Shown piece after piece: positions 19,485-27,830 of a stretch of DNA of 38,172 nucleotides. The position numbers and the translations under genes are program-made. A model generated the notes under the pieces. That model had not been told where the DNA came from, made no database searches, and worked only from the letters and a program-made list of their open reading frames with translations. The stretch comes from Nitrospinaceae bacterium. GTDB lineage: Bacteria; Nitrospinota; Nitrospinia; Nitrospinales; VA-1. Location: assembly GCA_029261455.1 (NCBI GenBank), contig JAJDBH010000014.1, forward strand, positions 1 to 38,172, given 5' to 3'. Each line of letters begins with the position of its first letter. Within the stretch, counting starts at the first letter, position 1.

Positions 19485-20495
19485 GTGTCCCGCATTAAAA
19501 GCTCTGCCCCCACTCGCATTGATTTGGCCGGGGGAACCCTTGATATATGGCCCTTACACCTTTTTTTTGATAATCCCCCCACCCTCAATGCAGCGATTGA
19601 CCTTTATGCCTCGGTTGAAATCATTCCCAGAAAAGATAAACGTATTTTTCTGACCTCATGCGATTTAGGTTTGAGCGACAACTTTTCCTCGTTGAACACT
19701 CTTCCTGATAATCACCCGCTGGAACTTATTGTGCGCATGTTGAAATTCTACGCGCCAAAATCAGGGCTGGAAATATCGACAAACTGTCAAGCTCCTCAAG
19801 GTTCGGGTATAGGCGGTTCCTCCGCCTTGAGTATTGCGCTGAATGGGGCGCTCAATCGTTTAACGGGTCGGGGTTACCGTAAGGCGGAGATGATTGAAAT
19901 CGCTAAAAATATTGAGACTCAAGTCATTAAAGTTCCCGCAGGATGTCAGGATTATTTCCCAGCAATGTATGGAGGAGTTCGAAAAATTGTTCCCGGAGTA
20001 CGAGGTACCGAGACCGAAAAGTTTGCCATACGCCCTGCTGAACTGACCCAACATTTTGTTTTATGCTATACCGGGAAACCGCGAAACTCCGGGATCAACA
20101 ATTGGGAAGTGACGAAAAAAGCCGTGGATGGAAACCGGGCAGTGATCCGTCACCTGAAATCCATTCGCGATTGTGCTGTGGAAATGGAGCAGGTATTGAG
20201 CCGAGGACAGCTTAAGAACTTGGCACCAATTTTTGCAAAGGAATGGAAAGCCCGTAAACAGTTAGCCCCCAATATCAGCACTCCTCAGATGGACCAGTTG
20301 ATCCGTGCTGCCATGAAAAAAGGAGCTTTGGCGGCCAAGGTTTGCGGTGCAGGCGGTGGCGGATGCGTGGCCTTCATCGTGCCTCCAGCTAAAAAACAAT
20401 TGGTAATAGAAGAACTCACCATACAGGGCGGACAGGTGCTTCCCTTTAGCTTCGTCTCCCGCCCGCTCCGCGTGGAGCGAATTAGCAACCACTAG
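19485..20495 (+). CDS. GHMP-family sugar kinase (heptose- or fucose-kinase-like)
   Basis: 336 residues with the three GHMP motifs: APTRIDLAGGTLDIW at the N-terminus (motif 1), PQGSGIGGSSALSIAL near residue 105 (ATP-binding motif 2) and KVCGAGGGGCVAF near 285 (motif 3). The opening SRIKSSAPTRIDLAGG resembles D,D-heptose-7-phosphate 1-kinase and L-fucose kinase types, so nucleotide-activated heptose or another envelope sugar is a likely product; the substrate cannot be settled from sequence alone. The start is GTG with GAGG upstream, 14 bases after the mlaC-like gene, so they probably form one operon. Confidence 0.85.
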   Translation: MSRIKSSAPTRIDLAGGTLDIWPLHLFFDNPPTLNAAIDLYASVEIIPRKDKRIFLTSCDLGLSDNFSSLNTLPDNHPLELIVRMLKFYAPKSGLEISTNCQAPQGSGIGGSSALSIALNGALNRLTGRGYRKAEMIEIAKNIETQVIKVPAGCQDYFPAMYGGVRKIVPGVRGTETEKFAIRPAELTQHFVLCYTGKPRNSGINNWEVTKKAVDGNRAVIRHLKSIRDCAVEMEQVLSRGQLKNLAPIFAKEWKARKQLAPNISTPQMDQLIRAAMKKGALAAKVCGAGGGGCVAFIVPPAKKQLVIEELTIQGGQVLPFSFVSRPLRVERISNH

Positions 20496-20634
20496 CCGTG
20501 ATATTTCCTCTTAAACTTCCGATTGTGAGGAATCAACACGATTTCATGAAAAGAACGGTTGTCGATGGGTAAGTGAGGTTTATTCCCCCGTAGTCCAACC
20601 CCCAAGCATAAATTTTATCTGGAGATAGGTCAGT

Positions 20635-21996
20635 ATGTCAGATCCACACCAAAATAATTTCTATAATTCCAGCAACCCGAAACGTTTAAGGTGGAGGCGA
20701 CAGATATGGTTTACTGGAGTTGCCTTGATCAGCATTTTCTTTGTTGGGGCTTCACATCAATTCCAAGGCGTGCTCACCCAAAAGGCCGATAAACCCCAAG
20801 TTGAGCAAATTGAATTTCTTCCATTGGAATCAAAATCACTACAAGTGCCAGAGTCCGAATTAAAGGAACCGGAACTTGAAAAACCGGTTTACCGTTTGAT
20901 CAAAGGGGGCATTGCCCGAAACCAAAGCTTGTCACATTTAATGAGCGACCATGGAATACCGGTGAAGACCGTGTTGGAACTGGTGAAACAAACCCGGTCA
21001 ACCTATAACCTACGCCGCCTAAGCCCTGGGCACCCCTATTCGATCAAACTGAATTCTGATGACCAATTGGTTGCCTTTACCTATCAAACCGAAAAGAACG
21101 GTGAGCTGTTCATTGAACGTAAAGGCGCTGAATTTGTCTCTCGCTTAATAGTGCCTGACTATGAAATCCGATTGGGAACTCTGGAAGGTGTCATCCAGGA
21201 AAACTTGATAAATGCCGTGTTGGAAGCAGGAGGAAGCTATCAGGTAGCAATTAACCTTGAAGAAATTTTTGCATGGCAGATCAATTTTTTTAAAGACCTG
21301 CGAGTGGGGGACTCATTTAAAGTTCTGGTAGAAAAAAAGTATCTCGATCAAGAGTTTTCCGATTTTGGAAAAATAAAAGCCGTTATGTTTCAGAACCGTG
21401 GCAAAAACCTGTCCGCAGTTTATTTTGAGCCCGAAGGCGAACATGGTGGATACTACACCTCTGATGGCCGTCCATTAAAGAAACAGTTTTTGAAAAGCCC
21501 ATTAAAATATACACGGATCACATCCCGATTCACCCACAAACGGTTTCATCCCATCTATAAAAAACACATGGCTCATCGCGCTGTAGATTATGCAGCACCA
21601 CGAGGAACACCGATTTATGCCATCAGTGATGGAGAGGTTCTTAAAGTGTCGCGCAGTTCCCGTTCAGGAAAACATATTAGGTTGAAACATAGTAGTGGGT
21701 ATGAAAGCTCTTATTCTCACTTGTTGCGATATGCTACGAAGCTGTCGCGGGGAAAGAAAGTCCATCAAGGCCAGATAATCGGCTATGTAGGCGCCACCGG
21801 TGCAGCAACTGGCCCCCACCTTTGTTTTCATCTTAGGAAAAATGGAAGGTCGATCAACCCTCTGACATTCCAGTCACCGGGCGGGCCAGACTTGCAAGAA
21901 AAAAGCCAGAAGGCTTTCCGTTTGCATGCTCAACAAGCGATGCAGGCATTGAACCCTCCTGAAGTACAAAAAATTAAATTGGTTAACAATACCTGA
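20635..21996 (+). CDS. Membrane-anchored M23 peptidoglycan endopeptidase (MepM-like), Zn ligand His to Cys variant
   Basis: 453 residues. One membrane anchor lies at about 24-40, then a Pro/Glu-rich stretch. An OapA/LysM-like region follows (RNQSLSHLMSDHGIP; YNLRRLSPGHPYSIKL), then a middle domain as in MepM (INLEEIFAWQINFFKDLRVGD). The C-terminal M23 domain has His314 and Asp318 (HRAVDYAAPRGTP), His362 (YSHLLRY) and GPHLCF. The last motif is normally HxH; here it is His395-Leu-Cys397, so the third zinc ligand is Cys. Such enzymes cut peptide crosslinks to let the cell wall grow. The start follows GGAGATAGG. Confidence 0.92.
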   Translation: MSDPHQNNFYNSSNPKRLRWRRQIWFTGVALISIFFVGASHQFQGVLTQKADKPQVEQIEFLPLESKSLQVPESELKEPELEKPVYRLIKGGIARNQSLSHLMSDHGIPVKTVLELVKQTRSTYNLRRLSPGHPYSIKLNSDDQLVAFTYQTEKNGELFIERKGAEFVSRLIVPDYEIRLGTLEGVIQENLINAVLEAGGSYQVAINLEEIFAWQINFFKDLRVGDSFKVLVEKKYLDQEFSDFGKIKAVMFQNRGKNLSAVYFEPEGEHGGYYTSDGRPLKKQFLKSPLKYTRITSRFTHKRFHPIYKKHMAHRAVDYAAPRGTPIYAISDGEVLKVSRSSRSGKHIRLKHSSGYESSYSHLLRYATKLSRGKKVHQGQIIGYVGATGAATGPHLCFHLRKNGRSINPLTFQSPGGPDLQEKSQKAFRLHAQQAMQALNPPEVQKIKLVNNT

Positions 21997-22167
21997 ACGT
22001 GGGTACCCCTTCTTTTAAGTTTACAGTCCAGAGACGATTAGACATTTTATTATTGATGTTTGGAATGAAAGATTAACAGCATACTAGGCTTATTGAATTG
22101 TATGGTATTAAATTTCTTAGCATTCATGTCCTGCACGGATATGTGATGTCCTCTTCCTTAGTCCTCA

Positions 22168-22182
22168 TACCCTGAAAGGGTA
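22168..22182 (-). terminator. Small hairpin between convergent genes
   Basis: TACCCT-GAA-AGGGTA, perfect 6-bp stem, in the gap between the M23 and RND genes. No T-run. The rest of this 286-base gap holds nothing I recognise. Confidence 0.25.
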
Positions 22183-22282
22183 AAGCCAGGTGTTCGGGAT
22201 CGCCGCTCCGCTTCAAGGCTCACTATGATGTTCTTTATTTTTGCAATTTAAAATGGTGATTGCTACTTTTGAAGCATGCAGG

Positions 22283-24778
22283 CTAGTTAGGTTCGGCGGC
22301 AGGCTGGCCGAGGGGGCGGAATACAACGATCAAAAGAGGGAGTAGGGTGAGAGCGCCGATCAGGGCGACCACCATTGCTGCTCCGGTCAGCAGACCGAAA
22401 TAGATAGTGGGCATGAACTCTGAAAGTGCCAGGATTGAAAAACCAAGAGTGATGGTCACTGATGTGTAGTACATGGCTTTGCCTATGCTTCCGTGGCACC
22501 GATCCATTGAGGCCAAGTAATTTTGGTCGACCTTAAACTCAGTTTGAAAACGGTGGATGTAATGGATCGTGTCATCCACCGCGATTCCCACCGTGATGGC
22601 GGCTATGGTAATGGTCATCATATCCAGCGGAATTCCTATCCAACCCATGAGGCTCAATACGGTTCCCGCCGCAAGCAGGTTCGGAACGATGCCGATCAAC
22701 GCCATGGACACACTTCTAAACAAAATCATGAACATGAACATGATGGAGACAAAAACCACGCCGATCGTGAGAATCTGCGACCGGTACAGGCTCTGCAACA
22801 TATTGTTATAAAGCACCACCATTCCTGTGAAGTGGATGGTCTCTGGTGCGAACTTCAAGTCTTCAACAAGATGAGTACGGATTTTTTCTATCAGTTGTGA
22901 GCGTCTCAGGGTAGGGTCAGACTCGATCAGCCTCATATTGATATGAATCTGGTTGGCATCCTTAGACAGGTAAGGGTTGACCAGAGAATCCTTAACATTT
23001 TCGGGCATGAGTTTGCGTATCAGTGCCAGATCATAATCGTCGGGCTTGCGGCCTTTATCCAGTTGCGTGAAGACTTTGATAAGAGTGGATATGGACTGGA
23101 CCTTGCCCATCTCTGGCAGGCTTTCCAGGTAGTCATGAATGCTTTCCACCCGGTTAAGCATATTGGAGTTGAACCAATAATTGTTTTCTACTTCTTCGGA
23201 TGCTTCTGCGAAAGGATCATCATCATCTGCTTCTTCACTGGCTTCTTTTAAATAATCGAAATACTTTTGGTCCGGATTTATTACAATGTCGAGAGGGGTG
23301 GTGCCTCCTAACTGTTGGTCGATCACTTCCATTCCTTGATAGATTTCGGTGTTACTTTTAAAGTGGTCGATGAAACGGTTTTCCACTTCCAGCTTGGATA
23401 CCCCGATAGCACTCACCACAGCCAGGAGGAACGAAACCCACAAGATGACTTTACGGTTGCGGTTGGTGAACGCGGCAACAGCGAGGGTGAAGTTGCGAGT
23501 GCCGTCTTTGGCGAAACCGGGAGGCTCTGCTTGCAATAAAACCAGTGCTGCTGGAAAAAAGATGAAGTTCAGGCCGAATGCCACGGCGATTCCTATAGTC
23601 ATGATCCAGCCGAAATCGATCACCGGGCGAATACCGCTGATGATAAGGGAAATGAACGCTACGATCGTGGTGATTGCGGTATAAAAACAAGGTTGAGCCA
23701 TGAGACGAACCGTCTCCCAGACTAGTTCTTTCTGGCTCAGACCCGGATTGCTGTCGTTGATGTCCCTATAACGCACAATCAAATGTATGGTCAGGGACAT
23801 GGTGATAATGAGTAGAATAGAAACGAAATTGGATGAGATCACTGTCACCCGCCAATCCATTAATCCTAAAAACCCTACCATCACCAGAACAGTGATGATG
23901 CAGCAGCACATGGGCAGTGCCACCCAGCGAAATTTTTTGAAGAACAAGCTGAGCATCAGAATCAGAAAAGCCAGCACTCCCAATCCAAATGTTTCCAGAT
24001 CGTGTTCGATAAAACCGATCATGTCGGAAGTGATCATGGGAACCCCTCCGAGGAACATCTCGGCGTGCTCACGATGTCTGTCCATGATATCTCGAACGGT
24101 TCTTATGAGCTTGTCTTCAGCATCCAGCACCTGGGCGTGATAATCGCGGAATTCCTGTCGGGCTTTGACAAATAAGGCTTCATCTTCTTTGTCGAGTCCA
24201 AATTCTTTTTTCTTATCACGCAAGTCATTACGTTTATACATCAGTGCGAAATATTTCTCATCGCGCTTGAAATTAATCCGAATGATTGTGATTTTCCCAT
24301 CAGGACTCAATAACAGGCTTTTGTAAATAGGGCTTTCGAGAAATTCTTTACGGGCCATTTCCCGATCCACTCCGGGAGTTTCGAGAGTGCGGATATCGGT
24401 ATCGAGCTTGGAAATTTCAACACGTGGACTGTTCAACAGGGGAACGTTGAGGATGCTGTCTATGGAGTGAACCCGGTTCAGGCCAACTAGTTCATCGCTC
24501 AGCGATTTTAAATCTGCCAGCACTGCGTCGGACATCAAGTCCTTGAATGGCGCGTAGGTGATGATCAGGAAATCATCAGAGCCATATGATTTGCTGATCG
24601 TCCTATAATATTGCAGAGAGTTGTCATTTTCCAGAACCAGAGATTCGGCAGAAGCATCAAGCTTGAAACTTGGGATATGAGAAGAAAAATAACCCACTAC
24701 CAGTAAAACAACCATCAGGCTGGCAAGGGGTTTTTCGATCACCCATTTTCGATAATTATTGGATAATAAATTCAGCAA
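22283..24778 (-). CDS. RND-superfamily (MMPL) exporter
   Basis: 831 residues in two similar halves. Each half has one membrane helix, a large periplasmic loop and a five-helix sterol-sensing-like bundle. A short motif with charged residues (LTIHLIVRYRDI, and VDDTIHYIHRFQTEF in the second half) marks helix 4 of each bundle. The N-terminus has SHIPSFKLDASAESLVLENDN, typical of COG1033-type lipid or hopanoid exporters. It probably moves hydrophobic molecules out of the inner membrane using the proton gradient, and a MlaC-type protein 3 kb away could accept them. The start is TTG with AAGGGAG upstream. Confidence 0.9.
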   Translation of the reverse strand: MLNLLSNNYRKWVIEKPLASLMVVLLVVGYFSSHIPSFKLDASAESLVLENDNSLQYYRTISKSYGSDDFLIITYAPFKDLMSDAVLADLKSLSDELVGLNRVHSIDSILNVPLLNSPRVEISKLDTDIRTLETPGVDREMARKEFLESPIYKSLLLSPDGKITIIRINFKRDEKYFALMYKRNDLRDKKKEFGLDKEDEALFVKARQEFRDYHAQVLDAEDKLIRTVRDIMDRHREHAEMFLGGVPMITSDMIGFIEHDLETFGLGVLAFLILMLSLFFKKFRWVALPMCCCIITVLVMVGFLGLMDWRVTVISSNFVSILLIITMSLTIHLIVRYRDINDSNPGLSQKELVWETVRLMAQPCFYTAITTIVAFISLIISGIRPVIDFGWIMTIGIAVAFGLNFIFFPAALVLLQAEPPGFAKDGTRNFTLAVAAFTNRNRKVILWVSFLLAVVSAIGVSKLEVENRFIDHFKSNTEIYQGMEVIDQQLGGTTPLDIVINPDQKYFDYLKEASEEADDDDPFAEASEEVENNYWFNSNMLNRVESIHDYLESLPEMGKVQSISTLIKVFTQLDKGRKPDDYDLALIRKLMPENVKDSLVNPYLSKDANQIHINMRLIESDPTLRRSQLIEKIRTHLVEDLKFAPETIHFTGMVVLYNNMLQSLYRSQILTIGVVFVSIMFMFMILFRSVSMALIGIVPNLLAAGTVLSLMGWIGIPLDMMTITIAAITVGIAVDDTIHYIHRFQTEFKVDQNYLASMDRCHGSIGKAMYYTSVTITLGFSILALSEFMPTIYFGLLTGAAMVVALIGALTLLPLLIVVFRPLGQPAAEPN

Positions 24779-24888
24779 GAAGAGGACTCCCTTCTATAGA
24801 AGTTTGTTTCGGAAGAGGACATTTTTTGGGAAAGCGAGTCGTTTGTTTTGAGTTGTAATGAGCACAACTGGGAAAAATCTTTTTGCTA

Positions 24889-24924
24889 TGTTCCGCTGGA
24901 TGCATCCAGACAGTGTGTGGAACA
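24889..24924. promoter_or_regulatory. Nested palindrome upstream of the RND gene
   Basis: A perfect 14-bp palindrome CTGGATGCATCCAG (24896-24909) lies inside outer arms TGTTCC (24889-24894) and GGAACA (24919-24924). It falls about 115 bases before the RND start, downstream of the predicted promoter. A regulator operator or leader hairpin is plausible. Confidence 0.4.
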
Positions 24925-24947
24925 GTATCCCAGACGAAAGCGAGTGT

Positions 24948-24976
24948 ATTCTATACTTATCCGGCGAAATCTCCAA
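24948..24976 (-). promoter_or_regulatory. Predicted promoter of the RND gene
   Basis: On the minus strand TTGGAG, 17-base spacer, TAGAAT. Confidence 0.4.
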
Positions 24977-25111
24977 TAGTCAAAATGAGGCAATATAAAC
25001 TCAAAGAAAACAACCCTCTAAAAGAAGTCTGAAAATAAAAATAGAATTGTCTGAAAAGTGCTGACAAATTGGCAATTAAACGTTTGAAATATGGTGTTAC
25101 CAATATTTTCC

Positions 25112-25139
25112 TTGTATTTCAATTGGGCTGTGATAAAAT
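25112..25139 (+). promoter_or_regulatory. Predicted promoter of the receiver-domain gene
   Basis: TTGTAT, 16-base spacer, TAAAAT; leader of about 50 bases. Confidence 0.35.
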
Positions 25140-25197
25140 TTCGCCATATTTTTCAACTAAATACCAGTGCTTCAGTTTTCAAGTGGAGGAATGTTTT

Positions 25198-25599
25198 ATG
25201 TTCGCCAACTGTAGTGTTCTGATTGTGGATGATGACTCGTTTGCTAGAGGGATTATCCGGCATCATTTAGTCCGTATAGGATTCAAAAATATTATCGAGG
25301 CCAGTGATGGCGAGCAGGCGATTAATACAATGCGTTCAGCCAGAATGCAACTGGTCATTGCCGACCGTTATATGCCTGTTCTGAACGGGTTGGAGCTATT
25401 TTGCGGTATGCAGACAGACCCGGCTTTGAAAGGCACACCTTTCGTCATGATTACTATGGAAGACAATAGAGCCAAAATTGAGGATGCGGCAAAACTAGGT
25501 ATCCGTCATTATCTGGTCAAACCGTTCAATGCTGAAATGTTTGATGCAAAAATTCATGAAGTTCTTCTTCAGCCCGATACAGAGACACTGATCGAATGA
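25198..25599 (+). CDS. Single-domain response regulator (CheY-like)
   Basis: 133 residues, receiver domain only. The acidic pocket Asp11-Asp12-Asp13 (VLIVDDDSFAR), phosphoacceptor Asp56 (VIADRYMPVLNG), Thr86 (VMITMED) and Lys108 (YLVKPF) are all present, so it should be phosphorylatable. There is no output domain and no histidine kinase nearby, so the partner is elsewhere. The start is well fixed by GGAGGA seven bases before the ATG; a longer frame reaching back to 25069 is not supported. Confidence 0.92.
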   Translation: MFANCSVLIVDDDSFARGIIRHHLVRIGFKNIIEASDGEQAINTMRSARMQLVIADRYMPVLNGLELFCGMQTDPALKGTPFVMITMEDNRAKIEDAAKLGIRHYLVKPFNAEMFDAKIHEVLLQPDTETLIE

Positions 25600-25746
25600 T
25601 TAAGAGCTAATAACCACCTGCCCGTGTGCCCGTTTTTTAGGGATGGCCAAGAGCGTATTTTTTTTCCATTTTTAGAAGTTCCTCCCAAGCATTCTCCCGT
25701 GTTAACCTGATGTAATCTTCCTTATAATATTCATTAGGAGTCTTTA

Positions 25747-26439
25747 ATGAATTTTCTCTTCAAACCAGCACTTAAATATTTTCTTATTGTTGCCGTGACG
25801 TTGGCGATGGGGTTTTCCGTTTGGCTTCTGCCGCATGGAACAAAGAAAAAGGAAGAGTCGGTGTCGATCACTACTCCTATAGATGCTAAAGACGAGGCTG
25901 GACGTTTCCTGCAGCAGGCATCGGAAGATTTTTTCTACCACGAGTTTGACAAAGCCATCGAGAATTATGGCAAGGCCATGATCGCCTTTGAAAAAGAAAA
26001 CCAACTGGAAAAAGCCGCGAAGGTTTATGAGTCCATAGGTGACCTGTATAAATTCCGTACAAGAATTAAGGAAGCCGAGGAGCAGTATATCTTCGCTATG
26101 GAGTATCACCACAAAATCAAAAATCCTCTGGGCGAAGCCCGGGCCATGAACAGCGCCGGGGATTTGTTTATGGAACGGGGTGAGCATGCCTCTGCAGAGG
26201 GCTGGTATAAAAAAGGTGTTGAACTGGTGAAAGACCTTCCCTCTCACCAAATCCAAGCGGTTCTGTTCGAGAGTATGGGGCGCATTTACTGGAAAATTAA
26301 AGAGAATATTCCCGAAGCCATCATTTGGTATACCCGCGCTCGCGATAGCTTCTCAGACTTGGAAAACCAGATGGGCTACGATCATATGACCGCAGTCCTC
26401 AACAAGCTCCGTGGTGGCCAAAACCTGAACATACACTAA
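25747..26439 (+). CDS. Membrane-anchored TPR protein
   Basis: 230 residues. One N-terminal membrane segment (about 9-29) is followed by at least four tetratricopeptide-like helix pairs, for example FFYHEFDKAIENYGKAMIAF, AAKVYESIGDLYKFRTRIKE, ARAMNSAGDLFMERGEHASA and YWKIKENIPEAIIWYTRARD. The repeats should face the periplasm and bind other proteins. No specific function can be given. It may share a transcript with the receiver gene 147 bases upstream. Confidence 0.8.
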   Translation: MNFLFKPALKYFLIVAVTLAMGFSVWLLPHGTKKKEESVSITTPIDAKDEAGRFLQQASEDFFYHEFDKAIENYGKAMIAFEKENQLEKAAKVYESIGDLYKFRTRIKEAEEQYIFAMEYHHKIKNPLGEARAMNSAGDLFMERGEHASAEGWYKKGVELVKDLPSHQIQAVLFESMGRIYWKIKENIPEAIIWYTRARDSFSDLENQMGYDHMTAVLNKLRGGQNLNIH

Positions 26440-26440
26440 C

Positions 26441-26459
26441 TGATTCCTGCCTGGAATCA
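26441..26459. terminator. Hairpin between convergent genes
   Basis: TGATTCC-TGCCT-GGAATCA, perfect 7-bp stem, just past the TPR stop and before the MFS stop. No T-run on either side. Confidence 0.35.
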
Positions 26460-26472
26460 TTCGCTTATCCCC

Positions 26473-27711
26473 TCAAGGCTTGAGAAAAAAGAAGGCAAAA
26501 AGTCCTGCAACAATATTCAACGCGATCAGTACCATCAATCCGATGGAGATGTGAGTCATTTGGGCGGCCAAGCCGATCAAGAAAGCACCCGCTATTCCTA
26601 TTACTCCAATAATGGCTCCATTAAGGCCCAAATATCGGGGACGGTTATTTTTGGGAAGATTCTCTTGCAGAAAAAGAGTGGTGGATATTGAAAGCCCTTT
26701 GTTCGCCAACATGATCAAAAAAAATGCTGGTGCATGCATATAAGGAGTCTGCCATCTGGGAACAAATTCTATACTCACACAATAAATTCCAGCGATTGCT
26801 GCCATAGCCGCAGACAGAGATAGGTTTGCTTTCAATCCTTGTTTTAAAAGAGGACCCCAAACGGGAGTGCTGACGAGTGCGCCTAAAGCCGTAGCGAAAA
26901 TAAAAACGCTGAGGTTGCTGGCAGAGTTGTTGTGAAGTGTCGTTGCGTGAATGGCATAAAAAGGTAGCGCCAAGGTTACAGATAAGAACAATACCCGCAT
27001 CTTCATAAAACGAATAAACCAGGGAGCCTTCATGATCAGTTTAAAGTCTTCACGTAAGTCAAATTTGGATGTTGTTGTCACCGTAATGGGGCTTTCGGTT
27101 TCCTGAAATGGAATCAATAATAATCCAGCAGTTGCATAAAAAGCGGCTCCCATCCAAATATGCGTCAGGTGACTGGGCATGGACTCTGGATGTCGGCCAA
27201 GAAAATGTGTCAGCGCGGCGACACACAAAGTTAAAAACCCTCCTAAAGAATTTACCAGCGAGAGAAGTTTTCCCATTTGTTCTTTGGGGATGCTTTTCGC
27301 GTTCACATCTTGCGACGCGACCACAGCAATACCTTTAGAAAATCCCATAACCAGAGTGATGACCGGGAACAAAATGAACACCCAGACCAGAGATAAGCGC
27401 ATGATCACCGTAGAGACCAGTAACAATAGACACCCGATAACGAAAATTAAAATTATAACGATCCATTTTCGTTGTCGAAAAGCACTGACGATTGCACCTG
27501 CCAGTAATTGCGAAAAAAAGGAACCTGCTTTGAATAAAGGGAGGATCAAGGCGGCTAGTAAATGAGGGGCACCGATTGAAGCAACTATCCAGGGGAGGAC
27601 GAGATTTGGGGCAGAAAATTGCCGGGCCAGAAGGATCAAACTATTATGGCCGATCAATAAATTAAAGTTTGAGCGGCTTGAGGAGTCAAAGGGCTTTTGT
27701 TTGTTGTCCAC
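26473..27711 (-). CDS. Major facilitator superfamily transporter
   Basis: 412 residues, almost wholly hydrophobic with about 12 membrane helices in two halves. The segment after helix 2 (AIVSAFRQRKWIVI) carries the basic loop usual in this place. NRPRYLGLNGAIIGVIGIAGAFLIG lies in the C-terminal half. The substrate cannot be predicted. The start is GTG at 27711 with an AGGA sequence directly abutting it, so the true start is uncertain by some residues. Confidence 0.82.
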   Translation of the reverse strand: MDNKQKPFDSSSRSNFNLLIGHNSLILLARQFSAPNLVLPWIVASIGAPHLLAALILPLFKAGSFFSQLLAGAIVSAFRQRKWIVIILIFVIGCLLLLVSTVIMRLSLVWVFILFPVITLVMGFSKGIAVVASQDVNAKSIPKEQMGKLLSLVNSLGGFLTLCVAALTHFLGRHPESMPSHLTHIWMGAAFYATAGLLLIPFQETESPITVTTTSKFDLREDFKLIMKAPWFIRFMKMRVLFLSVTLALPFYAIHATTLHNNSASNLSVFIFATALGALVSTPVWGPLLKQGLKANLSLSAAMAAIAGIYCVSIEFVPRWQTPYMHAPAFFLIMLANKGLSISTTLFLQENLPKNNRPRYLGLNGAIIGVIGIAGAFLIGLAAQMTHISIGLMVLIALNIVAGLFAFFFLKP

Positions 27712-27752
27712 TCCTGACTAAATCCTTTTTGTTTCAGTTAGTCCTATCTTAA

Positions 27753-27780
27753 TTGAGGGGAAAAGAAAAAAATATATAAT
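27753..27780 (+). promoter_or_regulatory. Predicted promoter of the YHYH gene
   Basis: TTGAGG, 16-base spacer, TATAAT (perfect -10), 50 bases before the GTG start. Confidence 0.55.
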
Positions 27781-27830
27781 AATGCGTTGTCATAGTTTCG
27801 TAATAGATAAGATAACTAAGAGGGCAGTGG

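Larger units (their letters stand above)
24779..25197. other. Divergent RND/receiver intergenic region
   Basis: 419 bases without a supported ORF. It contains a minus-strand promoter candidate, a nested palindrome in the predicted RND leader, and a plus-strand promoter for the receiver gene. GGAGGA precedes the ATG at 25198. Confidence 0.5.

Noticed and set aside
22523-22900. 125-residue His-rich plus-strand ORF
   Set aside because: It is antisense to the RND exporter and its His/Asp richness is a shadow of that gene's codon use.
25069-25197. N-terminal extension of the receiver protein by 43 residues
   Set aside because: The added residues are not receiver-like, and GGAGGA stands right before the internal ATG at 25198.
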